From: Amylolactobacillus amylophilus DSM 20533 = JCM 1125
GTDB taxonomy: Bacteria > Bacillota > Bacilli > Lactobacillales > Lactobacillaceae
Length of the DNA: 64,000 nucleotides
Reading direction: 5' to 3'
Assembly: GCF_001936335.1 (NCBI RefSeq)
Contig: NZ_CP018888.1
Location: forward strand, 62,001 to 126,000
Shown here: positions 21,259 to 30,235 of the stretch, one piece after another
How positions within the stretch are numbered: the first letter of the stretch is position 1
Layout: the number at the start of each line of letters is the position of its first letter
The notes under the pieces: generated by a model
The model's database searches: none
Told to the model about the DNA's origin: nothing
The model's input: only the letters and a program-made list of their open reading frames with translations
Program-made: the position numbers and the translations under genes

Positions 21259-23913
21259 CTATTTACTTATTCTCTTTCTCTCTTCGTCAATAATTTTAAT
21301 AGCTTCGTCTATTTCATTATCAGGATATTCTTTAGATAAAGTATTATCATCAATTGCCGAATACATTATATTTTCTTTTTCTTTCAATCTTGCATAAATT
21401 TTCTCGTCGATATAGCCCGGACGGTCGCTAAAAGCATCTTCACCGGCGGTTTGTAAGTAGTAATATCGTGTATATTGATTATCTTTTAAGCCTAATCTGT
21501 GAATACGATCTCTAGACTGGAGCATAAAAGTAAGATTGAAATCATATTCGAAATATACAGCATCGTGAACAGACTGATGTAGCGAAATTGATTCGGCCAA
21601 GGTTTGTGGATTTGATACCAGAACCTGAATATTACCATCACGAAACTCATTTATCAATTCAACTCTTTGGTTTTTATCCGTTTCACCGTGAACAAGGTTC
21701 ACACTAATTCCTTTATCTCTGAGTGAACTGGCAATTTTTTTAATGGTATCAACAAAAATTCCCCAAACCAAAACTTTTTTTCCTTCAGAAACAAGTTTAA
21801 CAACTAAATCAATACCAGCAGCAAATTTAGGTGACATCATGCTAGCTAAATCAAATTTACTATAAGCATTGACAGTATTGTCTCCCAAAAGCTTTGAAAA
21901 TTCTTTCTCAGATACACTACTCATCTGATCCATATCATTAGCATCATCACCGTTATCATATTTCATGAATTCACCATAATTAATCTTCTGAGTGACCAAT
22001 GATGGATTGGTTGAAGCTTGAATTAAGCGAATCAAGATTGCCAGACTGGATTTCTCAGTCTGAAAAATAGATTCAGCGAGATCTCTCTGGCTTTCAGATG
22101 GTTTCACAATTTCAGTGATATCGGGGTCTGCTTCAGGAACCATCAAATCCTTTTTGTTAGTTCTCCAGAAAAATGGATGCAGCGATTCGTTTATCTCTTC
22201 AATCTTTCTTACATTTGGGTTGATTAGCTCATCTGTATCCCACCCAAAAAAAGATTTATATTCATTCGCATAAAGTATGTGTAGAAAGTTATAAATATCT
22301 TTATACGTGTTTGGAATAGGTGTTCCTGTTAATACGTATCTAAATTTTGGTAAATTAGCAATTTCAAGCGCCTTTTCTGCACGTACTCCTGTGGGATTTT
22401 TAATTCTGTGAACTTCGTCAAATACCAACATTGTTTTATCATTAATTAATTTTTTCAGCAAATCAGCGTAACGTGGTAATGATTCATAATTCAACAAAAT
22501 CAAATTGCTGATTCCCCATCTGGTTTTTAGTTGATATTTAAAATCTGGGCTATTCTGAGAATCAATCTCTCTTAGCTCTTTCTTATTCCCAAATACTTCA
22601 TGAAACTCATGTTTCCAACTTTCAAAGGCATTAATTGGCGATACAACTAAAATTCTTTCTAATTTTTCACTTTCAGGTGCACCTATTCTATTGAGGTACG
22701 CAAAAACTCCAAGTACCATTGCAGTTTTCCCTGAACCAGGAACGGAAAAATTTGCTGCTCTAGCCATCTCATACTCATAGTACGCAGCACGTAAATGTAG
22801 TGGGTTTAATGGCCTAGTAACTTCTGACTGAACTACTCGTTTGAATTGCTCAAAAGTACTCTGTTTAGTTTGCGGAAATTTTTCGAATTTGCCTTTATAT
22901 ACTTCGCCAAGTATCTTATATTGCTCAATTGAATATTTATTTCTGGATATAAACTGTTCGACAGCAGAAGATACAATTACGTTTATATCAAGTCTCTGCG
23001 CTCTCTGTTGTGTCACTCGAATAATACGTTCGATATCTTTATAGGTCGTGTTACTTTTAATGGTTTTGTTGTCATCAGCAAAAAAGGGAGTTAAATCACT
23101 TCCCTTTCTCAGTTTTCTATCTGTACTTGTTATCTGGTTCACTGTATTGTCAATACGTACAATTGTATTACCATACAATTGAAACGAAATTGTATTTTCA
23201 GGTATTTCTATCTTTCTGGTGTCCGAAGTAATTTCAAATTCTGGAATCGTTGCTTGGTCCTTATACTTTGCAATCTGTTCGTAGGTCAAATCAGATGCTT
23301 CAAGAACTTCAACTCTATCTTCTGTATTATTCCACAATCGTTCAAATCTCTCAGAAGTCTCTTGATTTCTAGACTGAATGTTTGAGGAACTATCCCAAGA
23401 AAAGTCTACATTGATACTTTCATAGTTACGACTAATACCACTCACGGTTTCGTTCATTGAGCCATTAAAATAGACACTTTCGGTACCAGAAGAAATGATA
23501 CCAAATTTATCATGGAATATACCCTCAGTAGTAAGAGCCACTTTAACCTTAGCCAACCCCACAGCAATCATAAAAGCTAAGTTACCTAATTGTTTTTGTG
23601 TTTCTGGATTAAGTATCTCATTCTGTTCAGATATCTTTAAAGGCTCTAACTCAGTCAATAATGAGTAACCTTTTTTTATTTTTTCAAAATCTTCTTCTGT
23701 TATGTCCTTAGAGATAATAAATTGTGCTTGCCCATGGTTCTTTGCAAGTTGTTCCAGACCATCAATATATAAATCCATACCAGCACTCGTGAAGTATCCA
23801 GAAACACGTCGATAAAGTGTGGCTTCACTCAAAACTGGCTTATAAAAATCCTCTACTATATTTTCAGTGTATTGAGATTTTAGATTGCTTTTTAGTTTAG
23901 CGGAGAAAGTCAT
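21259..23913 (-). CDS. Fused PLD-nuclease-like and SNF2-family helicase (putative ATP-dependent restriction enzyme)
   Basis: 884 residues. Residues 1-170 form a phospholipase-D-like nuclease domain: H134-x-K136 and G151-S-x-N154 are present, but the motif aspartate position holds Ser, so activity is uncertain. From about 365 there is a SWI2/SNF2 helicase: Walker A PGSGKT (392-397), DEVH (499-502), TGTP (529-532), and a helicase C domain with VSNPQTLAESISLHQ and the arginine motif QSRDRIHRLG. PLD plus SF2 ATPase plus m5C methyltransferase recalls the NgoAVII and CglI restriction systems, where the two activities are separate proteins; here they are fused. It overlaps the ParB-like gene by 4 bp (ATGA). 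Confidence 0.88.
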   Translation of the reverse strand: MTFSAKLKSNLKSQYTENIVEDFYKPVLSEATLYRRVSGYFTSAGMDLYIDGLEQLAKNHGQAQFIISKDITEEDFEKIKKGYSLLTELEPLKISEQNEILNPETQKQLGNLAFMIAVGLAKVKVALTTEGIFHDKFGIISSGTESVYFNGSMNETVSGISRNYESINVDFSWDSSSNIQSRNQETSERFERLWNNTEDRVEVLEASDLTYEQIAKYKDQATIPEFEITSDTRKIEIPENTISFQLYGNTIVRIDNTVNQITSTDRKLRKGSDLTPFFADDNKTIKSNTTYKDIERIIRVTQQRAQRLDINVIVSSAVEQFISRNKYSIEQYKILGEVYKGKFEKFPQTKQSTFEQFKRVVQSEVTRPLNPLHLRAAYYEYEMARAANFSVPGSGKTAMVLGVFAYLNRIGAPESEKLERILVVSPINAFESWKHEFHEVFGNKKELREIDSQNSPDFKYQLKTRWGISNLILLNYESLPRYADLLKKLINDKTMLVFDEVHRIKNPTGVRAEKALEIANLPKFRYVLTGTPIPNTYKDIYNFLHILYANEYKSFFGWDTDELINPNVRKIEEINESLHPFFWRTNKKDLMVPEADPDITEIVKPSESQRDLAESIFQTEKSSLAILIRLIQASTNPSLVTQKINYGEFMKYDNGDDANDMDQMSSVSEKEFSKLLGDNTVNAYSKFDLASMMSPKFAAGIDLVVKLVSEGKKVLVWGIFVDTIKKIASSLRDKGISVNLVHGETDKNQRVELINEFRDGNIQVLVSNPQTLAESISLHQSVHDAVYFEYDFNLTFMLQSRDRIHRLGLKDNQYTRYYYLQTAGEDAFSDRPGYIDEKIYARLKEKENIMYSAIDDNTLSKEYPDNEIDEAIKIIDEERKRISK

Positions 23914-25169
23914 TTCATATTCAACTCTTTCTTTAACTTAAATAAAATATCTGTAATATCAGACATAACCTCCTTGGAATCCAGGTTCTCGTCGATGGTC
24001 ATTTCTTTAAAATCATCAACAGAGATATCTTCTAAATTATCTCGAATATCCTCTAATTTAGTTAATGCTTTCTTTCTTTCCGAATCATTTTTGCCTTTAT
24101 ATATTAGCCTATTTGTAGATTGTTTTAGTTTCTCAACCTCCTCATGAATTTCATCGTCTTTATGTAGCACTGTTTGTAAGTCATTAGCCGTAGTAACTGG
24201 ATGTTCTTCAAATTTATCGATAATTGAATCCATCTTATCATCAACAGCTTGAACATAGTGATCTAGCGATTCAGGATTTTTTAGGATATATTTCTTCAGA
24301 TCACGCATATCCCTTGTTGCATCTTTACTATCTTGTTTAGTCTTTAAAACAGCTAAGTGTACCAATACAGCGTCGGTGATTGCTTCCTTTTCATCACTCT
24401 TTAGATTATTAATTGTACTCTCTATTTCTTCCAAAGGACCATCAAGTTTCAAATCTCTGGCCAAGTAAAATTTATCGATTGGATTACCACCTGGAGATAT
24501 TAATCTTATAAACCTGATAACAAGGTTTGCAAGCCTTATGTCTCGATTTATTCCCTTTGTGTTACCAGCACCAGATGCCTTTCTATATTCTTCAACAGTC
24601 ATCAGTTTTTCAACTTCAATAGTATTATATACATCGAAAATTCGATCGATTGGATCATAATTAACCCGTTCTTCTCTACCTAATTGAAGATCCAATTCTA
24701 ATTCTTTGATTTTCTTTTCGTCAGTTTTAGTACTCAAATCTAGAGGCAGTATTATCGCATCAAATTCTTGTGGAAGATTTGTCTCCGTTTGATACATTCT
24801 AAGAGCTGTAAATCTTCTATTTCCATCAATAACTCTTCCATCTGGTAAGACAACTCCAGGCTCTTGCTGCCCTTTTTCTTTTATGGATTGTAATGTATCC
24901 TTTAATGCTTGAATGTTAGATTGATAAATAAATTTCTCAAATATTTTATTATACTGAGAATCTCCAGGTTCAGGAATCAATAATCCATTTTCTGCCTGAA
25001 ATTGTTTGTATGTAGTATTAATACGTCCATTTTGATCATTATAATATAAATATTTTAGCGGTATCGAACACACTTCAAAATTATGATTGACAATTCCAGG
25101 TACTGATAGTTTTTTTATAACACCCGTCTTTTCGAGTTGATTTGCAGCTTTCATTTCCAATAAATCCAT
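23910..25169 (-). CDS. ParB/Srx-fold protein of the restriction-like operon
   Basis: 419 residues. The N-terminal part (about 30-135) resembles the ParB N-terminal/sulfiredoxin fold: IPLKYLYYNDQNGR, then VVLPDGRVIDGNRRFTALR with the DGNRR motif (115-119). The middle is helical; the C-terminal third (about 290-419) is charged and coiled-coil-like. Not a chromosome-partition ParB: there is no ParA partner or parS, and it is the first gene of an operon with a nuclease-helicase and a methyltransferase. It may be a specificity or DNA-loading factor or a nuclease. ATG at 25169, with AAGGGGGA 7-8 nt before it. Confidence 0.78.
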   Translation of the reverse strand: MDLLEMKAANQLEKTGVIKKLSVPGIVNHNFEVCSIPLKYLYYNDQNGRINTTYKQFQAENGLLIPEPGDSQYNKIFEKFIYQSNIQALKDTLQSIKEKGQQEPGVVLPDGRVIDGNRRFTALRMYQTETNLPQEFDAIILPLDLSTKTDEKKIKELELDLQLGREERVNYDPIDRIFDVYNTIEVEKLMTVEEYRKASGAGNTKGINRDIRLANLVIRFIRLISPGGNPIDKFYLARDLKLDGPLEEIESTINNLKSDEKEAITDAVLVHLAVLKTKQDSKDATRDMRDLKKYILKNPESLDHYVQAVDDKMDSIIDKFEEHPVTTANDLQTVLHKDDEIHEEVEKLKQSTNRLIYKGKNDSERKKALTKLEDIRDNLEDISVDDFKEMTIDENLDSKEVMSDITDILFKLKKELNMK

Positions 25170-25209
25170 AGGTAAATCCCCCTTAGCATAATATTACCAT
25201 AATTAAAAT

Positions 25210-25224
25210 AACGTTAAACAGTTT
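25210..25224 (-). promoter_or_regulatory. Possible operator upstream of the ParB-like operon
   Basis: The overlapping palindromes TAAACtGTTTA and TAACGTTA lie about 40-55 bp before the operon start, next to a TAATAT -10-like hexamer. Restriction operons often have such control sites, but no controller gene is seen nearby. Confidence 0.25.
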
Positions 25225-25366
25225 AAAAAAATATATTCTCACTTCGGATTCAGCAGCTTAAATAAAGAAAACTAACCAAAGAACGAATTATTCAAAAAAT
25301 AGACAAATTAATCTGCTCTTTCAAAGTCTGACTTTTGAGGATGACAGCGTCTGCCTATCAATTATT

Positions 25367-27139
25367 TTATTTTTTTGATTCAACATTCTTTTTCAGAGCC
25401 GCTCGCAGCTCATCGTCCACTGCATAGATGTACATGCCATTTACACCGCGCGTCAGAAGAACATTCAACTCGTTGTTTAAGAATTTTTCGGCAAAATCTT
25501 TCTTTTCACCGTTTTTCAATGTTCTTCTATTTGTTGCTTTCTTGCTCTTACTTGCTGTCTTATCAGTTATGATTCTGCCATTTCTGTACTTAACTGACGG
25601 ACCAATAATAACCCCCGCATAATTCAGATCTGCACCTTGAATTGTAAAGGTTGACCCAACTTCATTAATTGATTCTGGTATTTCAGCCCAAGCGTACTTC
25701 TTATTTTTCTTAACAGCAGGTAATTGCAGATTCCACGGCATTTTCCAATCACCAATTTCCACATACCAATATGGTTTGGTCTTGTCTTCAGGAGCTTTTG
25801 CATTTTTGTACTCCCAATCAAATGTAGCAATAATCCGTGACAATCCTTTTTTCTCATCACTTGCTTTCTTGCGTATAAGTCTTTCTAACTCTTCAGGCGT
25901 ATCCATAATCTGTAAATCATACTCTTCGTCATACATGAGTTTTCCAATCTCATGATTATCAATAAGATTTCTGATCCAAGCTACAGTAGTTTTATTGGCA
26001 TGGATTCTCTTCTGATTAAGTAGGTGGAACATGTTATTACCTGCATCTTGAATAATGTTATGTACCTCTTCAACTGAACGATATTGTTCTGCAGTAAGTA
26101 CTTGACTTGGGTCATAAACCATAATTACTACTCTGGCTTTTTTTCGAATATCTGCCAGTTGATCCTTACCTTGATAACTCTGTTTACCTTGTGTCCATAA
26201 TAGGTGTGCCTCATCAATTAAAACAACATCTGCTTTTTCAATATCTTTATTGTTGATGAAGCTTGTTGGCTTCATTACAACAGGATGGTTCTTACTATGC
26301 AAACCGAGCTTCGTCATTATTTCGTCATAAACTTTAACCTGTTCATCGTGATTAACAAGTAAGTAGTTGTTCTTATTACCAAATATGACAGATTCTGGGT
26401 CCTTGGCATCCATAGATAAATCATAAAACAGACTGCTCAATAGAACTGTCTTTCCAGTGCCTGCATCCCCACTAATAACAATAAGCTGATTATCTTCATC
26501 CCTTGAGAATATTTCAATTAACTTGAGATAAACTGAATTTTTTAAGTTTGTCTGGTCTTTATCCAGTTTATGGAAAGGTGATGCCTTGAACATCGCTGAA
26601 TCTCGCACAACCTGTTCAATTGGAAATAGAGTTTTATTGATTTCATTTAACTTTAGCCAGATTTCGGAAAATACATTATCTAAAAACTCAGAGGTGTAGT
26701 ATGCTGACTGTTCATTTGTTCGTCTGTTGAATACTTGATTTACATGTTCAATCGCAGACATATATAACATAAGCTTATTTTCTATATCGAGTGTTAGTGA
26801 TTTATTGAAAATCGGATCTCCAATAACAAGCATTTTTGAACTATTTGATTTGGACAATCTATTCCAACGTTGATCTGTTTCGTCTCTAGTATCATTGGTT
26901 AAATGCTCAACTGTTCTTCGTTCAATATTATTGGTTTCACCGATATATACATCATAATTTTTTGATTTTTTATCAGTTGAATTAATGATGTAAACAGTTG
27001 GATACTCAAATAGATACTTATGATTCTTATCCTTAGACTTATGCAAACTTTGTTTTAAAACAGTCAATTTTCTACTATCGTATTCAACTTCCTTTATAAC
27101 TGGTTCGAAATTTAATTTACTCTTGTTTTCTTTATTCAT
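25367..27139 (-). CDS. GIY-YIG nuclease fused to a Schlafen-type helicase (DUF2075)
   Basis: 590 residues. An N-terminal GIY-YIG domain (about 45-150: TVYIIN..DVYIGETNNIERR) is followed by a P-loop helicase of PF09848 type (DUF2075, now called the Schlafen group 3 helicase domain): Walker A GDAGTGKT (224-231), DEAH (309-312) and a late LLTRGVNGMYIYAVDDE motif. It probably cuts and unwinds nucleic acid. Its ATG lies inside the end of the MazG-like gene (8-bp overlap), so the two act together. I recall this pair recurring in bacterial genomes and suspected of antiviral defence. AT-rich relative to the backbone. Confidence 0.87.
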   Translation of the reverse strand: MNKENKSKLNFEPVIKEVEYDSRKLTVLKQSLHKSKDKNHKYLFEYPTVYIINSTDKKSKNYDVYIGETNNIERRTVEHLTNDTRDETDQRWNRLSKSNSSKMLVIGDPIFNKSLTLDIENKLMLYMSAIEHVNQVFNRRTNEQSAYYTSEFLDNVFSEIWLKLNEINKTLFPIEQVVRDSAMFKASPFHKLDKDQTNLKNSVYLKLIEIFSRDEDNQLIVISGDAGTGKTVLLSSLFYDLSMDAKDPESVIFGNKNNYLLVNHDEQVKVYDEIMTKLGLHSKNHPVVMKPTSFINNKDIEKADVVLIDEAHLLWTQGKQSYQGKDQLADIRKKARVVIMVYDPSQVLTAEQYRSVEEVHNIIQDAGNNMFHLLNQKRIHANKTTVAWIRNLIDNHEIGKLMYDEEYDLQIMDTPEELERLIRKKASDEKKGLSRIIATFDWEYKNAKAPEDKTKPYWYVEIGDWKMPWNLQLPAVKKNKKYAWAEIPESINEVGSTFTIQGADLNYAGVIIGPSVKYRNGRIITDKTASKSKKATNRRTLKNGEKKDFAEKFLNNELNVLLTRGVNGMYIYAVDDELRAALKKNVESKK

Positions 27140-27455
27140 CTTGTTTTTCCGGCTCAGAAAATTTCCATTTGCGATTCTTATTCATATTTAGTTTCTTCTC
27201 AACTAAATCCATTGGATTAACGCCAAGCTTCTCACACATATAGAATGTGTAAGTTAAAACGTCAGCGAGCTCCATCTCAAGGCTATCTTTCTTATTGTCA
27301 GATTCAGTTGGATCTTCACTCCATTGAAAATGTTCTAACACTTCACTAGCTTCAATGTTCAATGAGATAGCAAGACTCTTTAAATTATGATATTTTTGCC
27401 AGTTTCGACTATTTCTAAATTCAATTAAATCCAAAATCACCTTTTCATAATCCAT
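27132..27455 (-). CDS. MazG-like nucleotide pyrophosphohydrolase
   Basis: 107 residues of the all-alpha NTP pyrophosphatase fold. Metal-binding acidic residues are visible in SLNIEASEVLEHFQW and in MELADVLTYTFYM (E-x-x-E / E-x-x-D pattern). It would hydrolyse (d)NTPs or modified nucleotides to monophosphates. It is first of a two-gene operon with the GIY-YIG/Schlafen helicase and overlaps it by 8 bp; nucleotide-depleting enzymes beside nucleases suggest phage defence. Confidence 0.85.
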   Translation of the reverse strand: MDYEKVILDLIEFRNSRNWQKYHNLKSLAISLNIEASEVLEHFQWSEDPTESDNKKDSLEMELADVLTYTFYMCEKLGVNPMDLVEKKLNMNKNRKWKFSEPEKQDE

Positions 27456-27557
27456 TTAAACTCTCCGATTCTTTGCTGAAGTTGTTGAATTAATTTGTAA
27501 TTACTCAAAATTACCTTAATGCAATTTTACCATTAGATGTGATTGTAACAAGGACAA

Positions 27558-27587
27558 AATAAAAAGACTTCAGGTTGCATGAAGTCT
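27558..27587 (-). terminator. Terminator downstream of the frameshifted gene
   Basis: An 8-bp stem AGACTTCA/TGAAGTCT with a 7-nt loop and TTTTTAT on the minus strand, 16 bp past the restored stop at 27603. It separates this gene from the MazG operon. Confidence 0.8.
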
Positions 27588-27602
27588 AGAATTCAGATTT
27601 TG

Positions 27603-27901
27603 CTAACTAGAGCGCTTTAGTGAATGAATCATCTGTTGGTTTTTATTAAGTTGGTGCATTATCTGGCTTCTGATTTCAACTTCGTAATCTGGATTACCAC
27701 TTTCAAATATATTTTGTGCACGCTTTGCGTATCCAACCATTGAATATTTTTCACCATACCTTGAGCCAACTTGTACATTGCGGAACTTGTAAAATCGAGA
27801 ATGATTTCACTATTACTTACATACTCTTTGTTTTCAGATAAGTAAAACTCTTTTATTAGTGGATTAATATATTTTGTTAACTCCACGAACTTTTTAGACA
27901 C
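27603..27901 (-). pseudogene. Frameshifted small gene of unknown function
   Basis: The frame from the ATG at 27901 (MSKKFVELTKYINPL) runs 80 codons to 27659, but after about residue 46 (MYKLAQ) it becomes unprotein-like. In the next frame the sequence continues sensibly as YGEKYSMVGYAKRAQNIFES and ends SLKRSS at 27603. A one-base loss near 27765-27775 therefore seems to have split a gene of about 99 codons. No slippery heptamer is present. No domain is recognised; the position at the edge of the defence island suggests an accessory gene. A sequencing error would look the same. Confidence 0.6.
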
Positions 27902-28004
27902 AATAATATCCCCTATTAGTTTTCCGAAATAAAATTTTTAAACATATATTAATTATAAAGTATGGCATTCTATCCCAAATAATCAAGTTAATTCAAATTT
28001 AGAC

Positions 28005-28039
28005 AAAAAAATACTCCGCAGCATTCCGCTACGGAGCAT
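28005..28039 (-). terminator. Terminator after tsf
   Basis: Minus strand ATGCTCCG..CGGAGTAT stem with an imperfect loop region, then TTTTTTT. It ends the rpsB-tsf transcript, so pyrH and its followers are now a separate unit. Confidence 0.8.
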
Positions 28040-28058
28040 CTTTGAATTCAATGTTTAA

Positions 28059-28934
28059 TTAGTTCTTGATTTGGCTCATAACTTCTTCAGCAAAGTTATC
28101 TTCTTTTTTCTCGATACCTTCACCAACTTCGAAACGTACGAAGCTAGCAACTGAACCATTCTTTTGCTCGACGAACTTACCAACAGTCAAATCTGGATCC
28201 TTAACAAATTCTTGGTCAACTAAACTAATTTCTGACAAGAACTTGTTAATCCGACCTTCAACGATTCTAGGAATGATGTTTTCAGGCTTGCCTTCGTTCT
28301 TAGTCTCCTCAGTAACTACTTCAGTTTCGTGTGCCAATACATCAGCAGGAACGTCTTCTCTTGTAGTGTACTTAGGATTAATTGCAGCAACGTGCATAGC
28401 AACGTCACGTGCAGTCTCATCGTCTGCACCATGGAGAGTTACGAGAGAAACAATGGCACCACCATTGTGCTTGTAACTACCAAAGTGGTCATCGTCACCC
28501 TTCTTCACGATTTCGAACCGGCGCAAGGTAATCTTCTCACCGATTACGGCTGTAAGGTTAGTGATTTCGTCAGCAACAGTGCTGTCACCTAATGGTAAAG
28601 CAAGTGCGGCTTCAAGGTCAGCTGGTTCGTTGGCCAAAATTGCAGTAGCAACTTGGTCCATCAAAGTAGTGAACTTGTCGTTAGTTGCAACGAAGTCAGT
28701 TTCTGAGTTCATTTCAACTAAGATAGCTTTGTTACCATCAACAAGCACTTCAGCTAAACCTTCAGCAGCGATACGATCGCTCTTCTTAGCAGCCTTAGCT
28801 ACACCTTTTTCACGTAAAACGTCAACGGCCTTTTCCATGTCACCGTCAGTTTCAACTAGTGCCTTCTTAGCATCCATCATGCCAGCACCTGTTTTTTCAC
28901 GCAATTCTTTAACTTGAGCGGCTGTAATTGCCAT
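28059..28934 (-). CDS. tsf: Elongation factor Ts
   Basis: 291 residues. The EF-Tu nucleotide exchange factor. The start [26 protein letters not shown] is the diagnostic N-terminal domain, and the [12 protein letters not shown] motif contacts EF-Tu. The frame begins two codons earlier (MT-MAIT, 28940); the inner Met agrees with relatives and lies 10 nt from GGAGG, the outer only 4 nt. It follows rpsB by 55 bp. pyrH, usually next, is displaced by about 14 kb. Confidence 0.97.
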   Translation of the reverse strand: MAITAAQVKELREKTGAGMMDAKKALVETDGDMEKAVDVLREKGVAKAAKKSDRIAAEGLAEVLVDGNKAILVEMNSETDFVATNDKFTTLMDQVATAILANEPADLEAALALPLGDSTVADEITNLTAVIGEKITLRRFEIVKKGDDDHFGSYKHNGGAIVSLVTLHGADDETARDVAMHVAAINPKYTTREDVPADVLAHETEVVTEETKNEGKPENIIPRIVEGRINKFLSEISLVDQEFVKDPDLTVGKFVEQKNGSVASFVRFEVGEGIEKKEDNFAEEVMSQIKN

Positions 28935-28995
28935 AGTCATTGTACCTCCATCGTTAAATTATTTTAGGAAATAGTTCGCTTATAAAAGCGTCTAA

Positions 28996-29772
28996 TTATT
29001 TGTCTTCTGATTCAGCAACAACGTCTTCAATTGACTTTTCGTCAGTTGATTCTGCAGCTTCTTGTTGAACAGGGGCATCAGCTTGGCTTTCACCTTGCTT
29101 ACCTTCAATAACAGCGTCTGCCATTGCAGCAGTGATCAAACGTACGGCACGGATAGCGTCATCGTTTGATGGGATAATAACGTCGATTTCATCTGGATCG
29201 CTGTTAGTATCCACCATGGCAACAATCGGAATATTCAACTTACGTGCTTCTTGAACAGCGATTCTTTCCTTCTTAGGATCAACGATGAAGATTACATCTG
29301 GAATTCTTGGCATATCAGCGATACCACCAAGGAATCTTTCAAGCTTCTCTTGTTGCTTAGTAAGAAGTGCAACTTCCTTCTTTGGTAATACGTCGAAAGT
29401 ACCATCTTCAGCCATCGTCTTCAATTCCTTCAAACGCTTGATCCGACTTTGGATAGTATTCCAGTTAGTCAAAGTACCACCCAACCAGCGTTGGTTGATG
29501 TAGTATTGACCAGCACGTGTTGCTTCTTCAGCGATAGCTTCTTGAGCTTGTTTCTTAGTACCAACAAAAAGGAATACGCCACCGTCTTCAGAAACGGCCT
29601 TGACATAGTTGTAGGCATCTTCAGCCATCCGTACTGTCTTTTGTAAGTCGATGATGTAAATGCCATTTCTTTCAGTGAAGATGTATGGCTTCATCTTAGG
29701 GTTCCAACGACGAGTTTGGTGACCGAAGTGGACACCAGCCTCTAATAATTGTTTCATGCTAATAACTGACAT
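28996..29772 (-). CDS. rpsB: 30S ribosomal protein S2
   Basis: 258 residues. Recognised by [22 protein letters not shown] and [16 protein letters not shown], with the central coiled-coil region and [19 protein letters not shown]. An acidic/glutamine-rich C-terminal tail (about 228-258) is typical of lactobacilli. First gene of the rpsB-tsf operon, with a strong promoter and a structured leader that may bind S2 for feedback control. Confidence 0.97.
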   Translation of the reverse strand: MSVISMKQLLEAGVHFGHQTRRWNPKMKPYIFTERNGIYIIDLQKTVRMAEDAYNYVKAVSEDGGVFLFVGTKKQAQEAIAEEATRAGQYYINQRWLGGTLTNWNTIQSRIKRLKELKTMAEDGTFDVLPKKEVALLTKQQEKLERFLGGIADMPRIPDVIFIVDPKKERIAVQEARKLNIPIVAMVDTNSDPDEIDVIIPSNDDAIRAVRLITAAMADAVIEGKQGESQADAPVQQEAAESTDEKSIEDVVAESEDK

Positions 29773-29816
29773 ATTGTATGTCCTCCTATAGTTTTGTTCC
29801 TCTTAGATGGTCGACA

Positions 29817-29850
29817 TAGAGCCGCACTCCAGTGGAGCACCACGCCTCTA
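29817..29850 (-). promoter_or_regulatory. Structured 5' leader hairpin of rpsB
   Basis: A long interrupted stem: outer TAGAG/CTCTA, inner GTGCTCC/GGAGTGC closed by ACT, about 45-80 nt before the rpsB ATG. The layout fits ribosomal-protein autoregulation by S2, a known principle in other bacteria; no Rfam family is claimed. Confidence 0.45.
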
Positions 29851-29891
29851 ATCACACCTAATGTGGATTTGTGCCTAAAGCGCACTGTTAC

Positions 29892-29920
29892 ATGATAATG
29901 AATTCTGCGACCAAAAGCAA
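29892..29920 (-). promoter_or_regulatory. Promoter of rpsB-tsf
   Basis: Minus strand TTGCTT (29915-29920), 17-bp spacer, TATCAT (29892-29897). The leader from here to rpsB is about 110 nt. Confidence 0.55.
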
Positions 29921-29929
29921 GCAATTTAG

Positions 29930-30235
29930 TCATCTTTTCGGATATTTTTGAGTTGGATTGAACTGGCGAAATTTAACACCCTGTTCGGTCAAAAATTGTT
30001 CTTTGAACGCCCTTGAATGATGCTTAAACCAGTACTCTCTTTTTAGTGCTGTTGACTTATCGGCGAACTCCTCAGAGTAGAGTAATTTGACGGGCCGACG
30101 TGTCTTAGTGTACTTTGCACCCTTACCGGCATTGTGGGTGACGACACGTGCAGCCACATCGTTTGTAAAACCACCATAAAATGTCAGATCAGCACATTGA
30201 AGTACATAGAAATAATATTTCTCACTCGCCATCAA
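29930..30235 (-). CDS. GIY-YIG domain protein, UPF0213/YhbQ type
   Basis: 101 residues, a single compact GIY-YIG domain: [20 protein letters not shown] with the second motif's Tyr-Gly-Gly (YGG), Arg in [12 protein letters not shown], and the catalytic-type glutamate in [12 protein letters not shown]. Relatives have reported nuclease or DNA-damage-response roles, but in Firmicutes the function is not settled. It overlaps the methyltransferase gene by 14 bp and ends just before the rpsB promoter region. Confidence 0.88.
   Translation of the reverse strand: MMASEKYYFYVLQCADLTFYGGFTNDVAARVVTHNAGKGAKYTKTRRPVKLLYSEEFADKSTALKREYWFKHHSRAFKEQFLTEQGVKFRQFNPTQKYPKR

Noticed and set aside
19961-25169. 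Calling the operon DISARM
   Set aside because: DISARM needs DrmA helicase and DrmB (DUF1998) with a separate PLD protein; here PLD and SNF2 are fused and DrmB is absent.
23910-25169. Plasmid or chromosome partition ParB
   Set aside because: There is no ParA gene, no parS-like repeats and no replication gene; it is locked in an operon with a helicase and methyltransferase.
27760-27780. Programmed ribosomal frameshift in the small gene
   Set aside because: No slippery heptamer or downstream pseudoknot was seen; a mutation or sequencing error fits better.
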